From: Kineosphaera limosa NBRC 100340
GTDB lineage: Bacteria > Actinomycetota > Actinomycetes > Actinomycetales > Dermatophilaceae
NCBI RefSeq assembly: GCF_000298215.1
Contig: NZ_BAHD01000032.1
Location: forward strand, 1-64,000
Reading direction: 5' to 3'
DNA: 64,000 bases
A program made the translations under genes and the position numbers. Below, in pieces: positions 1 through 6,909 of this stretch (positions are counted from its first letter, which is position 1; each line of letters begins with the position of its first letter). The notes below the pieces were generated by a model that did not search any database, was not told the DNA's origin, and saw only the letters and a list, made by a program, of their open reading frames with translations.

Positions 1-120
1 GCTCACCGGCCAGCTGGGGAGCGGCGTGGTCGCGCCGCGGCGGATCGTCGCTTCGGGGGGTGGTCGCGTTGCGTACGAATCGAGGCGGGAGGCGGGGCGC
101 GTCGGGGTTACGGTCGTGCA
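1..120. other. window edge, no gene assigned
   Basis: GC-rich sequence before the amidase gene. I see no convincing ribosome binding site or gene end here. It may be the 5' region of the amidase gene or the tail of a gene outside the window. Confidence 0.3.
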
Positions 121-1158
121 GTGGAGTGGGTGAGTGGTCTTGTCGTGGACCGGCGGGTGGTGCTTGGTGCCGCGTTGGCCCTGCCGACGCTGGCGGTCGC
201 GCCGCGCCCGGCGACGGCGCAGGTGCCCCGCCCACAGATCCGGCCGCGCAGCGAGTGGGCGACCGGCCGCCCTCCGAAGAAGCGCCCGACGCGCGAGGAC
301 GTGCGTTTTCTGCTGGTGCACCACACGCAGACGCCGAACACGGAGCGCCCGGCGAGCATCCCGGGTCGGCTGCGCGGCATGTACGACTTCCACACGCGCG
401 AAAAGGACTGGCCCGACCTGGCGTACAACTTCCTCGTCGACCCGTTCGGCCGCATCTGGGAGGGTCGAGCGGGCAGCCTCGCCGGCCCGGTGCGCGGGGA
501 CGCGACGGGAGGGAGTCAGGGGTTCGCGCAGCTGTGCTGCTTCATCGGCGATCACCGGGCGACGCCGCCGACGCGGGAGGCGATGGCGGCGATGACGAGC
601 CTGCTGGCGTGGCTCACGGTGCGCGACGGCGTGGACCTCTCGGAAGGCCGCACGGTGCGCTTCGTCTCCCGGGGGTCGAACCGGTGGCCGCGCGGTAAGA
701 CGGTGACGACCGACCCGGTGGCCGCGCACCGCGACATGTCGCGCACCGACTGCCCCGGCGATGCGCTGTACCCGCTGGTGCGTTCCCAGCTGCTGCCCGG
801 TGCGCGGCGGCTCGCGGCGGGGGCACCGGCCAGACCCACCGGCGCCTCGACCGATGCGGCAACCCCAACGGCGGCGGCTACTGCGACGGCGGCGACTGCG
901 ACGGCAACGTCGACCGCCGCTGCGACCGCCACTGGCTCCGCGACGACGCCACCGGTCACGGCCACCTCCCCTCCCGCATCAGCAGCGACGACGGCGACAT
1001 CATTAGCGGCGGCAGCGGCCGAGCCGACGTCGGCGGCTGCGACAACGCCCGCCCCATCGGAGAGCGGGTTCACGACGCAGGACGCGTTGCCGATCCTCGG
1101 TGTCGCGGGCGTCGCGGGCGGAGCAGCCCTCGCCGCGCACCTGCTCCGACGCAGCTGA
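121..1158 (+). CDS. secreted PGRP/amidase_2-type N-acetylmuramoyl-L-alanine amidase, tail-anchored
   Basis: Predicted zinc amidase that cleaves the amide bond between muramic acid and the stem peptide of peptidoglycan outside the cell. A twin-arginine-like leader (DRRVVLGAALALP, about residues 10-22) ends near ATA-Q. The PGRP fold spans about residues 38-225: zinc ligand in LLVHHTQ (H67), AYNFLVDPFGRIWEGR (Y102), then H203 and C211 in the HRDMSRTDCPGD segment. Having all of these residues suggests real catalysis rather than binding only. Residues 230-315 are an Ala/Thr/Pro-rich linker, followed by a hydrophobic C-terminal segment and LRRS, consistent with a membrane or wall anchor. The start is GTG; GTGs at 130 and 145 are equally possible. 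Family assignment is confident; the physiological role (turnover, division or lysis) is not. Confidence 0.85.
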   Translation: MEWVSGLVVDRRVVLGAALALPTLAVAPRPATAQVPRPQIRPRSEWATGRPPKKRPTREDVRFLLVHHTQTPNTERPASIPGRLRGMYDFHTREKDWPDLAYNFLVDPFGRIWEGRAGSLAGPVRGDATGGSQGFAQLCCFIGDHRATPPTREAMAAMTSLLAWLTVRDGVDLSEGRTVRFVSRGSNRWPRGKTVTTDPVAAHRDMSRTDCPGDALYPLVRSQLLPGARRLAAGAPARPTGASTDAATPTAAATATAATATATSTAAATATGSATTPPVTATSPPASAATTATSLAAAAAEPTSAAATTPAPSESGFTTQDALPILGVAGVAGGAALAAHLLRRS

Positions 1159-1191
1159 GGCCCCGTCAGGCAGGCGAGCCGTCGGGCGAAG

Positions 1192-1584
1192 TCACCAGCA
1201 GGTGGCTATGCCGTCCAGCGTGCGCAGGGCGCGGTCGGCGGTCACGACGGTGCAGCCTTCGAGCATCGCGACGGCGGCGATCATGCGGTCGAAGGGGTCG
1301 CGATGGTCCCATTCGAGGCCGCCGGCCAGCAGGGCGTGGTCGGAGGTCACCGGCAGCTCCCGCGCGCCGAGCCGCCGCAGGTGGCGGTCGTAGGCGGCGA
1401 TGAGCCCGGCTGCCTGGCCGAGTCGGCCCAGCCGGTGCTTGGTTGCGATCTCCCAGGCGGTGGCGGCGCTGACGACGAGCTCCGTCGAGGCGTCCTTGAT
1501 CACCGCGTGGGCGTCCGGGCCGAGTCGCGTGGGCTCGGCGAGGGCGAAGAGCAGGGTGTGAGTGTCGAGCAGGTACGTGCTCAC
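1192..1584 (-). CDS. vapC: PIN-domain toxin, VapC family
   Basis: 130-residue PIN-domain ribonuclease expected to cleave RNA when its antitoxin is lost. The acidic metal-binding residues are visible: D7 in YLLDTHTLL, E45 in TAWEIATK, D96/D99 in HRDPFDRMIAA and D117 in VTADRAL, so the active site looks intact. The length is normal for the family. Its start overlaps the end of the upstream antitoxin by four bases (ATGA, 1581-1584), the usual arrangement for a translationally coupled toxin-antitoxin operon. It is one of two such pairs within 3 kb. RNA target unknown. Confidence 0.88.
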   Translation of the reverse strand: MSTYLLDTHTLLFALAEPTRLGPDAHAVIKDASTELVVSAATAWEIATKHRLGRLGQAAGLIAAYDRHLRRLGARELPVTSDHALLAGGLEWDHRDPFDRMIAAVAMLEGCTVVTADRALRTLDGIATCW

Positions 1585-1814
1585 TCGCCGTCGCCCTCCC
1601 AGGCGGCGAGTTCGCTCTCCGGCAGGGGGTCGTCCAACGACTCCGGCACGTGGAACGGCACGAATCCCAGCTCCCGCTCGCCCCGCGCGGCCAGGGGGAC
1701 GAGCCGCGCCACCGGTGTTCCGCCGCGGGCGATCACGAACTCGCCTCCGGCCTCGACTTCGGCCAGCATCGCGGAGAGTCGAGCCTTGGCTTCGGCCACC
1801 TTCACGGTCTTCAC
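1581..1814 (-). CDS. Phd/YefM-type antitoxin of the upstream PIN-toxin pair
   Basis: 77-residue antitoxin. The N-terminal half (MKTVKVAEAKARLSAMLAEV, then FVIARGGTPVARLVPL) is the Phd/YefM DNA-binding fold that dimerises on the operator. The acidic C-terminal tail (ESLDDPLPESELAAWEGDGE) is the part expected to wrap around the toxin. It lies upstream of, and overlaps by four bases, the VapC gene. Two AGTTG-GT-CAACT-like palindromes 13 bp apart lie just upstream (1827-1852) and are the probable autoregulatory operator. Confidence 0.85.
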   Translation of the reverse strand: MKTVKVAEAKARLSAMLAEVEAGGEFVIARGGTPVARLVPLAARGERELGFVPFHVPESLDDPLPESELAAWEGDGE

Positions 1815-1826
1815 TTCATCAGACTA

Positions 1827-1852
1827 AGTTGGTCAACTAGGTTGGTCAACTA
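1827..1852. promoter_or_regulatory. tandem palindromic operator of the Phd/VapC pair
   Basis: AGTTGGTCAACT at 1827-1838 and GTTGGTCAAC at 1841-1850 are near-identical short palindromes 13 bp apart, 13-40 bp upstream of the antitoxin start codon. Phd-family antitoxins bind paired palindromes cooperatively, so this is the expected site for autorepression. A third TTGGTCAACT lies in the opposite orientation at 1916-1925, at the end of the next gene. Confidence 0.6.
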
Positions 1853-1913
1853 CGGACATGGGTAGTCGGGCTGGTCGAGTCGGGTTGTCGGGTGGGGCTA
1901 CCCGGCCCGCGCG

Positions 1914-2483
1914 TCAGTTGACCAATTCGCTTGCCTGCAGCCGGATGACGTGTTCCCCGATGCGCAGGGTGGCGGCGGTGCCGTCGGTGTCGGGGGTGAG
2001 GTAGGCGCCGTCGACGATCCGGTCGAAGAGAACGACGGTGGGCCGGGGCCCGCGGACGTCGACGAGCAAGTAGGCGGGGATGCCGGCGCGCGCGTACTCG
2101 TGACGTTTGGTGACGGAGTCCGTTTCGATGGAGCCGGGCGAGATGACCTCGACGACGAGGGCGACATCGGCGGGGTCAGCGCGGTGGGCGACGGCGCCTG
2201 CGCCGCGAGCGACGGTCAGGTCGGGCTGCCGCACAGTCGAACTGCCGGCGCGATCGCCCAGATGGACAGCGAAGTGGGGCAGCGCGATCCAGTCGGGCCG
2301 GATGATGGGACCGAGTTTCTCAATGAGGCGGGAGGTGGCTTTGACGTTGTCGAAGTGCTCGTTGGGGGCCACGGTGGGGACGCCCTCGACGAGTTCGTAC
2401 GCGTCGTCGCGCTGGGAGTAGTCCTCGTCCCATTCGGCCAGTGTCACGTGGGCCAGTGCGACGGGCGGCGCTGCGATGCTCAT
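1914..2483 (-). CDS. Uma2-family restriction-endonuclease-like protein, copy 1
   Basis: 189-residue Uma2/DUF820 protein. The family has a PD-(D/E)XK nuclease-like fold and no settled function. Diagnostic segments are RQPDLTVARG and VVEVISPGSIETDSVTKRHEYARAGIPAYLLVD, which carry the acidic and lysine residues of the putative active site. The start at 2483 is chosen because GGGAGGAGCC lies just upstream; an in-frame ATG at 2501 has no such site. It is a diverged duplicate of the gene at 2972-3544, sharing even the upstream 70 bp. The last codons contain TTGGTCAACTGA, a copy of the half-operator found at 1827-1852. Confidence 0.8.
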   Translation of the reverse strand: MSIAAPPVALAHVTLAEWDEDYSQRDDAYELVEGVPTVAPNEHFDNVKATSRLIEKLGPIIRPDWIALPHFAVHLGDRAGSSTVRQPDLTVARGAGAVAHRADPADVALVVEVISPGSIETDSVTKRHEYARAGIPAYLLVDVRGPRPTVVLFDRIVDGAYLTPDTDGTAATLRIGEHVIRLQASELVN

Positions 2484-2600
2484 GGGGCTCCTCCCTTCCA
2501 TTGTTCGAGTATCAGGGGAGCCGATGGCTGAACGCTAGGGCACAGCACCGACAGACCGCTCAACGCGCTAGAGGACTTGTGGATAACGCCTCTGCCGCCC
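2484..2600. repeat. upstream segment duplicated with the Uma2 gene (partner 3545-3660)
   Basis: The sequence in front of both Uma2 starts is conserved: GGCTCCTCCCTTCCAT, TTCGAGTATCA, GGGAGCCGATGGCTG and CGCTAGGGCAC occur in the same order near 2484-2550 and 3545-3610. Similarity continues weakly to a shared CTTGTGGATAACG at 2576-2588 and 3638-3650. The duplication therefore included the promoter region. The shared TGTGGATAA equals the DnaA-box consensus. Confidence 0.7.
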
Positions 2601-2703
2601 GGTAGGCGCACGGGCTTGTGGATGCACATACGGGAGGTTCGCCCCGAGGCGGCAGCGGGCGGCTTGAACTGCTCCGGCCCTTGAGTTGCGGGGCACTCCG
2701 CGG

Positions 2704-2916
2704 TCAGTCCGGTACGCCGAGCCGGGAGCGGGTGCGACGCACGAGTTCGGCGGCGTCGATGCGGCCATTCACGAGCTCAGCAGCGTCGGCGTGCCACTCG
2801 TCGGACACCCCGAAGCCATCCATGCCGACGTTGTGCACGGCCTCGCTGACCCAGCGAGCACGTTGGTCCGTTTGCGAGGCCGTTGGCGACGCGGGCTGGC
2901 GCGATGAGGTGCTCAT
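2704..2916 (-). CDS. VbhA-like antitoxin without a Fic partner
   Basis: 70-residue protein resembling the antitoxin_VbhA domain that inhibits Fic-family AMP-transferases: helix around RWVSEAVHNVGMDG, then DEWHADAAELVNGRIDAAELVRRT. VbhA proteins block Fic ATP binding with an (S/T)xxxE(G/N) helix; here the aligned residues read N-VGM-D-G, so the motif is degenerate. The start at 2916 follows GGAGGGGGCCAC. It begins 55 bp after the stop of Uma2 copy 2, so the two may be co-transcribed. A fic gene would be expected directly downstream, but the next gene is Uma2 copy 1. Assignment is from pattern recognition and moderately secure. Confidence 0.6.
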   Translation of the reverse strand: MSTSSRQPASPTASQTDQRARWVSEAVHNVGMDGFGVSDEWHADAAELVNGRIDAAELVRRTRSRLGVPD

Positions 2917-2971
2917 GTGGCCCCCTCCATGGCGGCAGTGGGGGTGTCGCCTCGCGGGCCTGTCATGGCTT

Positions 2972-3544
2972 TCAGCTCGACACGAGTTCGGCGGCGAGCA
3001 GGGGGATGGTGTGCTCGCCGATGCGCAGGGTGGCGGAGATCCCGTCGGTGTCGGGGGTGGCGTAGGCGCCGTCGACGATCTGGTCGAAGAGCACGACGGT
3101 GGGTCGGGGCCCGCGGACGTCGACGAGCAGGTAGGCGGGGATGCCGGCGCGAGCGTACTCGGCGCGTTTGGTCAGCGCGTCGGTTTCGACGGATCCGGGT
3201 GAGATGACTTCGACGACGAGCGCGACGTCGCGGGCCTCGACGCGGTGCCCCCGCGGGTCGACGTCGCCACGGACGAGCGCCAGATCGGGCTGCCGGATGG
3301 TGTGCCACCCGCCCTGGTCGCCGAGGTGGACCGCGAAGTGGGGTAGCGGCAGCCAGTGCGGCCGCAGTTCCCGATCGAGCAGGACGGTCAGGCGCGTCGT
3401 CGCTCTAACGTTGCCGACGGTTTCGTTGGGGGCCACGGTGGGGATGCCGCCGACGAGCTCGTAGGCGTCGTCGCGCTGCGAGTGGTCGGCGTCCCACTCG
3501 GCCAGCGTCACGCGGGCCAGGGCGACGGGCGGTGCGATGCTCAT
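2972..3544 (-). CDS. Uma2-family restriction-endonuclease-like protein, copy 2
   Basis: 190-residue paralogue of the protein at 1914-2483. Shared blocks include VTLAEWD, SQRDDAYELV, PTVAPNE, LPHFAVHLGD, RQPDL, VVEVISPGSVETDALTKR and EYARAGIPAYLLVD. The open frame runs upstream of 3544, but the start is placed there because GGGAGGAGCC is eight bases away, exactly as in copy 1. The two copies differ most between the N-terminal block and the catalytic region, which suggests divergence after tandem duplication. The VbhA-like gene lies 55 bp downstream. Function of the family is unknown; nuclease activity is inferred from fold only. Confidence 0.8.
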   Translation of the reverse strand: MSIAPPVALARVTLAEWDADHSQRDDAYELVGGIPTVAPNETVGNVRATTRLTVLLDRELRPHWLPLPHFAVHLGDQGGWHTIRQPDLALVRGDVDPRGHRVEARDVALVVEVISPGSVETDALTKRAEYARAGIPAYLLVDVRGPRPTVVLFDQIVDGAYATPDTDGISATLRIGEHTIPLLAAELVSS

Positions 3545-3746
3545 GCGGCTCCTCCCTTCCATAGGTTCGAGTATCAAGGGAGCCGATGGCTGGACGCTAG
3601 GGCACGGCACCGACGGCTCGCTCGAGCTGGCGTCGGGCTTGTGGATAACGTTTCGCCCGCCCAGCTGGCGCGCAGGCCTGTGGACGAACACATCAGCGAA
3701 TGTCGACCAAATGCTCACCACAGGGCAGCGCTTCGCGCGATCTGTT

Positions 3747-4136
3747 TCAGGCAGGGGCGATGACGTGAACTCCGACGGCGCGCGCGGCGGACTGCAGTCG
3801 CAGGTCGTAGGCGACCAGGGCGTCGACGCCGAGGCGAACCGCGGTCGCGAGATGGAGGGCGTCGAGCGATCGCAGGTTTGGCCCCGGCAGGAGCCCGGCC
3901 TCTCGAAAGAGAGACGCGGGCACCTCGTAGAGGCTGATGCCGTCGAGGAACTCCGAGACCTTGTGTTGCGTGAGTTCGGGGTCCCGATTCGAGGCACGTC
4001 GAAGTTCGGTTTCGAGCAGCCAGCTGGCCGCGAGGCGCGGGCTCTCATCGTCGATGGCCTGCGCGAGGGCGGTGGACTCGGCCTCTTCGACCAACAACTT
4101 GAGCGCTGCGGATGTGTCGAGGTACCAGCGGCTCAC
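3747..4136 (-). CDS. vapC: PIN-domain toxin, VapC family (second pair)
   Basis: 129-residue PIN ribonuclease. Predicted metal ligands are D7 (WYLDTSAALK), E42 (SWLLETELRR), D92 (LRSLDALHLATA) and D111 (VAYDLRL), a complete set. It is only distantly similar to the VapC at 1192-1584 and belongs to the LDALHLATA subtype. The start codon overlaps the antitoxin stop by four bases (4133-4136). Convergence of evidence (active-site residues, overlap, partner) makes this a confident toxin assignment; its RNA target is unknown. Confidence 0.88.
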   Translation of the reverse strand: MSRWYLDTSAALKLLVEEAESTALAQAIDDESPRLAASWLLETELRRASNRDPELTQHKVSEFLDGISLYEVPASLFREAGLLPGPNLRSLDALHLATAVRLGVDALVAYDLRLQSAARAVGVHVIAPA

Positions 4137-4378
4137 CGATCACCTCGCAGGTCGTCCAGGATCTCGCTCGTCGACGTGTTGAGCCGAAGCCGAGGCCAGC
4201 TCGAGTAGGCGGGCCGGGTCTTCGCTGGTCGCTCGCAGTGCAGGGCGTCGTCACTGATCGGCACGAGTCGAGCCACGGGCACCCCGCGGCGCGTCACGGT
4301 GAACGACTCGCCCTCTTCGACGCTGCGAACGATAGCGGCGTTGTCGTTGCGGAGCTCCCGCTGGCTGATGGTGCGCAT
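4133..4378 (-). CDS. Phd/YefM-type antitoxin (second pair)
   Basis: 81-residue antitoxin with the typical N-terminus MRTISQRELRNDNAAIVRSVEEGESFTVTRRG split over about residues 1-32, followed by VPVARLVPI. The C-terminal part ends STSEILDDLRGDR and would contact the toxin. An in-frame start at 4489 would add 37 residues of unlikely composition; 4378 is preferred because the canonical Phd N-terminus begins there. Two GTAGCAC direct repeats ten bases apart lie directly upstream and probably bind this protein. Confidence 0.85.
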   Translation of the reverse strand: MRTISQRELRNDNAAIVRSVEEGESFTVTRRGVPVARLVPISDDALHCERPAKTRPAYSSWPRLRLNTSTSEILDDLRGDR

Positions 4379-4386
4379 GCTCCAAC

Positions 4387-4403
4387 GTAGCACGTTGTAG
4401 CAC
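4387..4403. promoter_or_regulatory. GTAGCAC direct-repeat operator
   Basis: GTAGCAC at 4387-4393 and again at 4397-4403, one DNA helical turn apart and 9-25 bp upstream of the antitoxin start. Spacing and position fit autoregulation by the Phd-type antitoxin. Confidence 0.5.
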
Positions 4404-4890
4404 TTATCCCGTGTTCTGCCTTGGGAGCTTGCTTTGGCTCGCTTTTGGGCGAAGTCCGGGCGCCACACACTGAAGGGGGGTGCACCCACAAACCTCGCTC
4501 ATGGACCCCGCTGGCACAGGTGAAGTGGCGGAGGCCACCAAGGTCGCCACCGACTGCCTCAGTGCGCGGCTCTGTTGGTTTCCCGACGATGAGCCAAGTG
4601 CTGCAATCCGGGTTTCCTACCGCCTGGTCCGCGAGCTGCTGGGGGTGGCGACCGGCCAGCTCGCTGGTTCGGCGATCTGTGCCCAGCCGTTCGATATGTC
4701 GGGCCTCATGCTTGCGCTTGTTGTCGCGCTGCTGGAGGTCGCCGCCGCAGAGGGACTCCCCGTCCGGCTGGGCAGGGCCTGGTGGGCGAGGTTTGGGGGT
4801 CGCCTTTGCAAGATTGGGCTTGGGATAAGCGGTCCGAGGCACGCGGCAACAGGCGCCCCCTGTGCAGGCGCGGTCCGCGAGCCGCACTCC
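4404..4890. other. no recognisable gene
   Basis: About 490 bp between the second antitoxin and the end of ugd. Open frames exist on both strands, but none has family similarity, a good ribosome binding site or consistent codon bias. Probably decayed sequence or a long regulatory region. Confidence 0.4.
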
Positions 4891-6222
4891 TCAGATGAAC
4901 GGCCGCCCAAGGGCTCGGTAGACCCACCCGGCCTCTTGCCACTTCACCGGGTCGAGGGCGTTACGGCCGTCGACGATCATGGGGCGTTCGACGAGGCCGC
5001 GCAGTTCGGCGGGGTCGAGGGCGCGGTATTCGGGCCATTCGGTGAGGTGGAGCACGACGTGGGCGCCGCGGACGGCTTCTTGGGGGGTGTCGGCGTAGAG
5101 CAGTTCGGGGGCGATGCGGCGGGCGTTGTCCATGGCTTTGGGGTCGTGGACGACGACGGTGGCGAAGTCGGCTTGGATGGCGCGGGCGACGTCGAGGGCG
5201 GGGGAGTCGCGGATGTCGTCGCTGTCGGGTTTGAACGCGGCGCCGAGCACGGCGACGCGGCGGGTGCGTAGGGTGCCGCCGCACTGTTGGCGGGCGAGGT
5301 CGACCATGCGGGCGCGGCGGCGCATGTTGATGGAGTCGACCTCCCGCAGGAACGTCAGGGCCTGGTCGGCGCCGAGTTCACCGGCGCGGGCCATGAACGC
5401 GCGGATGTCTTTGGGCAGGCAGCCGCCGCCGAAGCCGACGCCGGCTTTGAGGAACTTGGGGCCGATGCGGTCGTCGAGGCCGATGGCTTCGGCGAGGCGC
5501 ACGACGTCGCCACCGGCGGCCTCGCACACCTCGCTCATCGCGTTGATGAACGAGATCTTGGTGGCGAGAAAGGCGTTGGCGCTGATCTTGACGAGCTCGG
5601 CGGTGGAGAAGTCGACGACGAGGCGGGGGATTCCGGAGGCCAGCGGGGTCGCGTAGCACTCGTCGAGTAGCTTGACGTCGGCGTCGGAGGTGTCGCCGTC
5701 GACGCCGTAGACGAACCGGTTGGGGGTGAGGGTGTCTTCGATGGCGAAGCCCTCGCGCAGAAACTCGGGGTTCCACGCGAGGCGCACCCCGGCGCCGGCG
5801 GGCGCGGCGGCCTGGAGGCGTTGGCGCAGTTGGAAGGCGGTGCCGACGGGCACGGTGGACTTGCCGACGACGAGGCACGGTTTGGTCAGGTGCGGGGCGA
5901 GGGAGTCAGCGGAGCCGAACACGTAGGAGGTGTCGGCGGCGTTCTCGCCGGTGCGCTGGGGGGTGCCGACGCAGATGAAGTGGATGTCGGCGTCGGCGGC
6001 CAGCGCGTAGTCGGTGGTGAACGTCAGGCGCCCGGTGGGCAGCACGCGGGCGAGCATCTCGGCGAGGCCGGGCTCGTACATGGTGGGTTGGCCGGCGGCC
6101 AGCGAGGCGACCTTGGCCGCGTCGGTGTCGATGGCGACCACCTCGTGCCCCAGGTCGGCCATGCAGGCCGCGTGGACCGCGCCGAGGTACCCGGCGCCGA
6201 TGACAGACAGCTTCAGGCTCAC
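4891..6222 (-). CDS. ugd: UDP-glucose 6-dehydrogenase
   Basis: Oxidises UDP-glucose to UDP-glucuronate with two NAD+, supplying acidic sugar for surface polysaccharide. 443 residues, the usual bacterial length. The N-terminal Rossmann motif VIGAGYLG (residues 7-14) is followed by D32 at the NAD ribose site. The central helix carries ELVKISANAF (K212, N216 region), and the catalytic cysteine is C268 in FGGGCLPKD. The C-terminal UDP-binding domain runs to the end with no truncation. Start codon ATG with an NAD-domain N-terminus typical of the family. It stands alone, transcribed away from the large CWB2 gene, but the window contains further glycan genes at 38.5-46.2 kb that could use its product. 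Confidence 0.95.
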   Translation of the reverse strand: MSLKLSVIGAGYLGAVHAACMADLGHEVVAIDTDAAKVASLAAGQPTMYEPGLAEMLARVLPTGRLTFTTDYALAADADIHFICVGTPQRTGENAADTSYVFGSADSLAPHLTKPCLVVGKSTVPVGTAFQLRQRLQAAAPAGAGVRLAWNPEFLREGFAIEDTLTPNRFVYGVDGDTSDADVKLLDECYATPLASGIPRLVVDFSTAELVKISANAFLATKISFINAMSEVCEAAGGDVVRLAEAIGLDDRIGPKFLKAGVGFGGGCLPKDIRAFMARAGELGADQALTFLREVDSINMRRRARMVDLARQQCGGTLRTRRVAVLGAAFKPDSDDIRDSPALDVARAIQADFATVVVHDPKAMDNARRIAPELLYADTPQEAVRGAHVVLHLTEWPEYRALDPAELRGLVERPMIVDGRNALDPVKWQEAGWVYRALGRPFI

Positions 6223-6486
6223 AGGCGTCGATTCTACCGGGGCGCAGGCGGATTGACGTTCGCGGCTGGAGCTGGGCGCGTTGCTCGACTAAGGGAGTGG
6301 GTAGCGCAGGTGTGCCCGCCTGCAAGCGGCGATCGTGGTGCCGCACACGAAATTCCGGAGTTTCAGAACGACCGTTCAAGAAATAGTGGCAACCTCTTTG
6401 CAAGGCTGCGTCGAGCGCGACACTCATGGCGCCTTTCTGATGGTGCTCTGAATGGTTGCGAGGAGGGTCCATTCAGGCTTTTTCTA

Positions 6487-6586
6487 AGTTGAACGTCCGA
6501 CTTATTCGGGGGCGCTTCCTGTTCGTGTGGGCAGGGGTGGTCGCTTGACGAGGCCGCGGCCCCGATAGTGAGTCGGACGTTCAACT
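6487..6586. repeat. 100-bp segment bounded by perfect 16-bp inverted repeats
   Basis: AGTTGAACGTCCGACT at 6487-6502 is exactly inverted at 6571-6586, enclosing 68 bp. No target-site duplication is visible. It lies in the 690-bp gap (6223-6909) between ugd and the large CWB2 gene, where I see no gene. It could be a miniature mobile element or a paired regulator site for the CWB2 gene 320 bp downstream. Confidence 0.55.
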
Positions 6587-6909
6587 CGCAGGTCAGAGGC
6601 ACTTTCACGCACAGCTGACGGCGGCTCGCGGCGCCTTGAGTATGTGATGTGTGCCACAGTCAGGCAACTTAGGAACGCTAAGCGACTGCCGACAGCAGCC
6701 TGCCTCGAAGGCGTGATCGGGGCGCTATTCGAGTTCGCTTCCCCTGTGCTGCATGCCAATCGCCTTGGCAAAGTCTGGGAACTGTGTCAGCCTCTTTCAG
6801 GCGGGCACTTTTCCGTGAGGTCGTTGCACCCGGGGGGGTCACGAATCGGCCAGGGGGCGCTCGCTAATCCCCGAGTTACTTCTCAGCACTTCGCCTTCAG
6901 GAGGCCACA

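Noticed and set aside
2578-3648. Replication origin or plasmid origin from DnaA-box matches
   Set aside because: Single 9-mers upstream of duplicated genes, without clustered boxes, AT-rich unwinding region or rep/dnaA gene.
4480-5271. Plus-strand open frame overlapping the end of ugd
   Set aside because: Second half is antisense to ugd and the first half has no family similarity or ribosome site.
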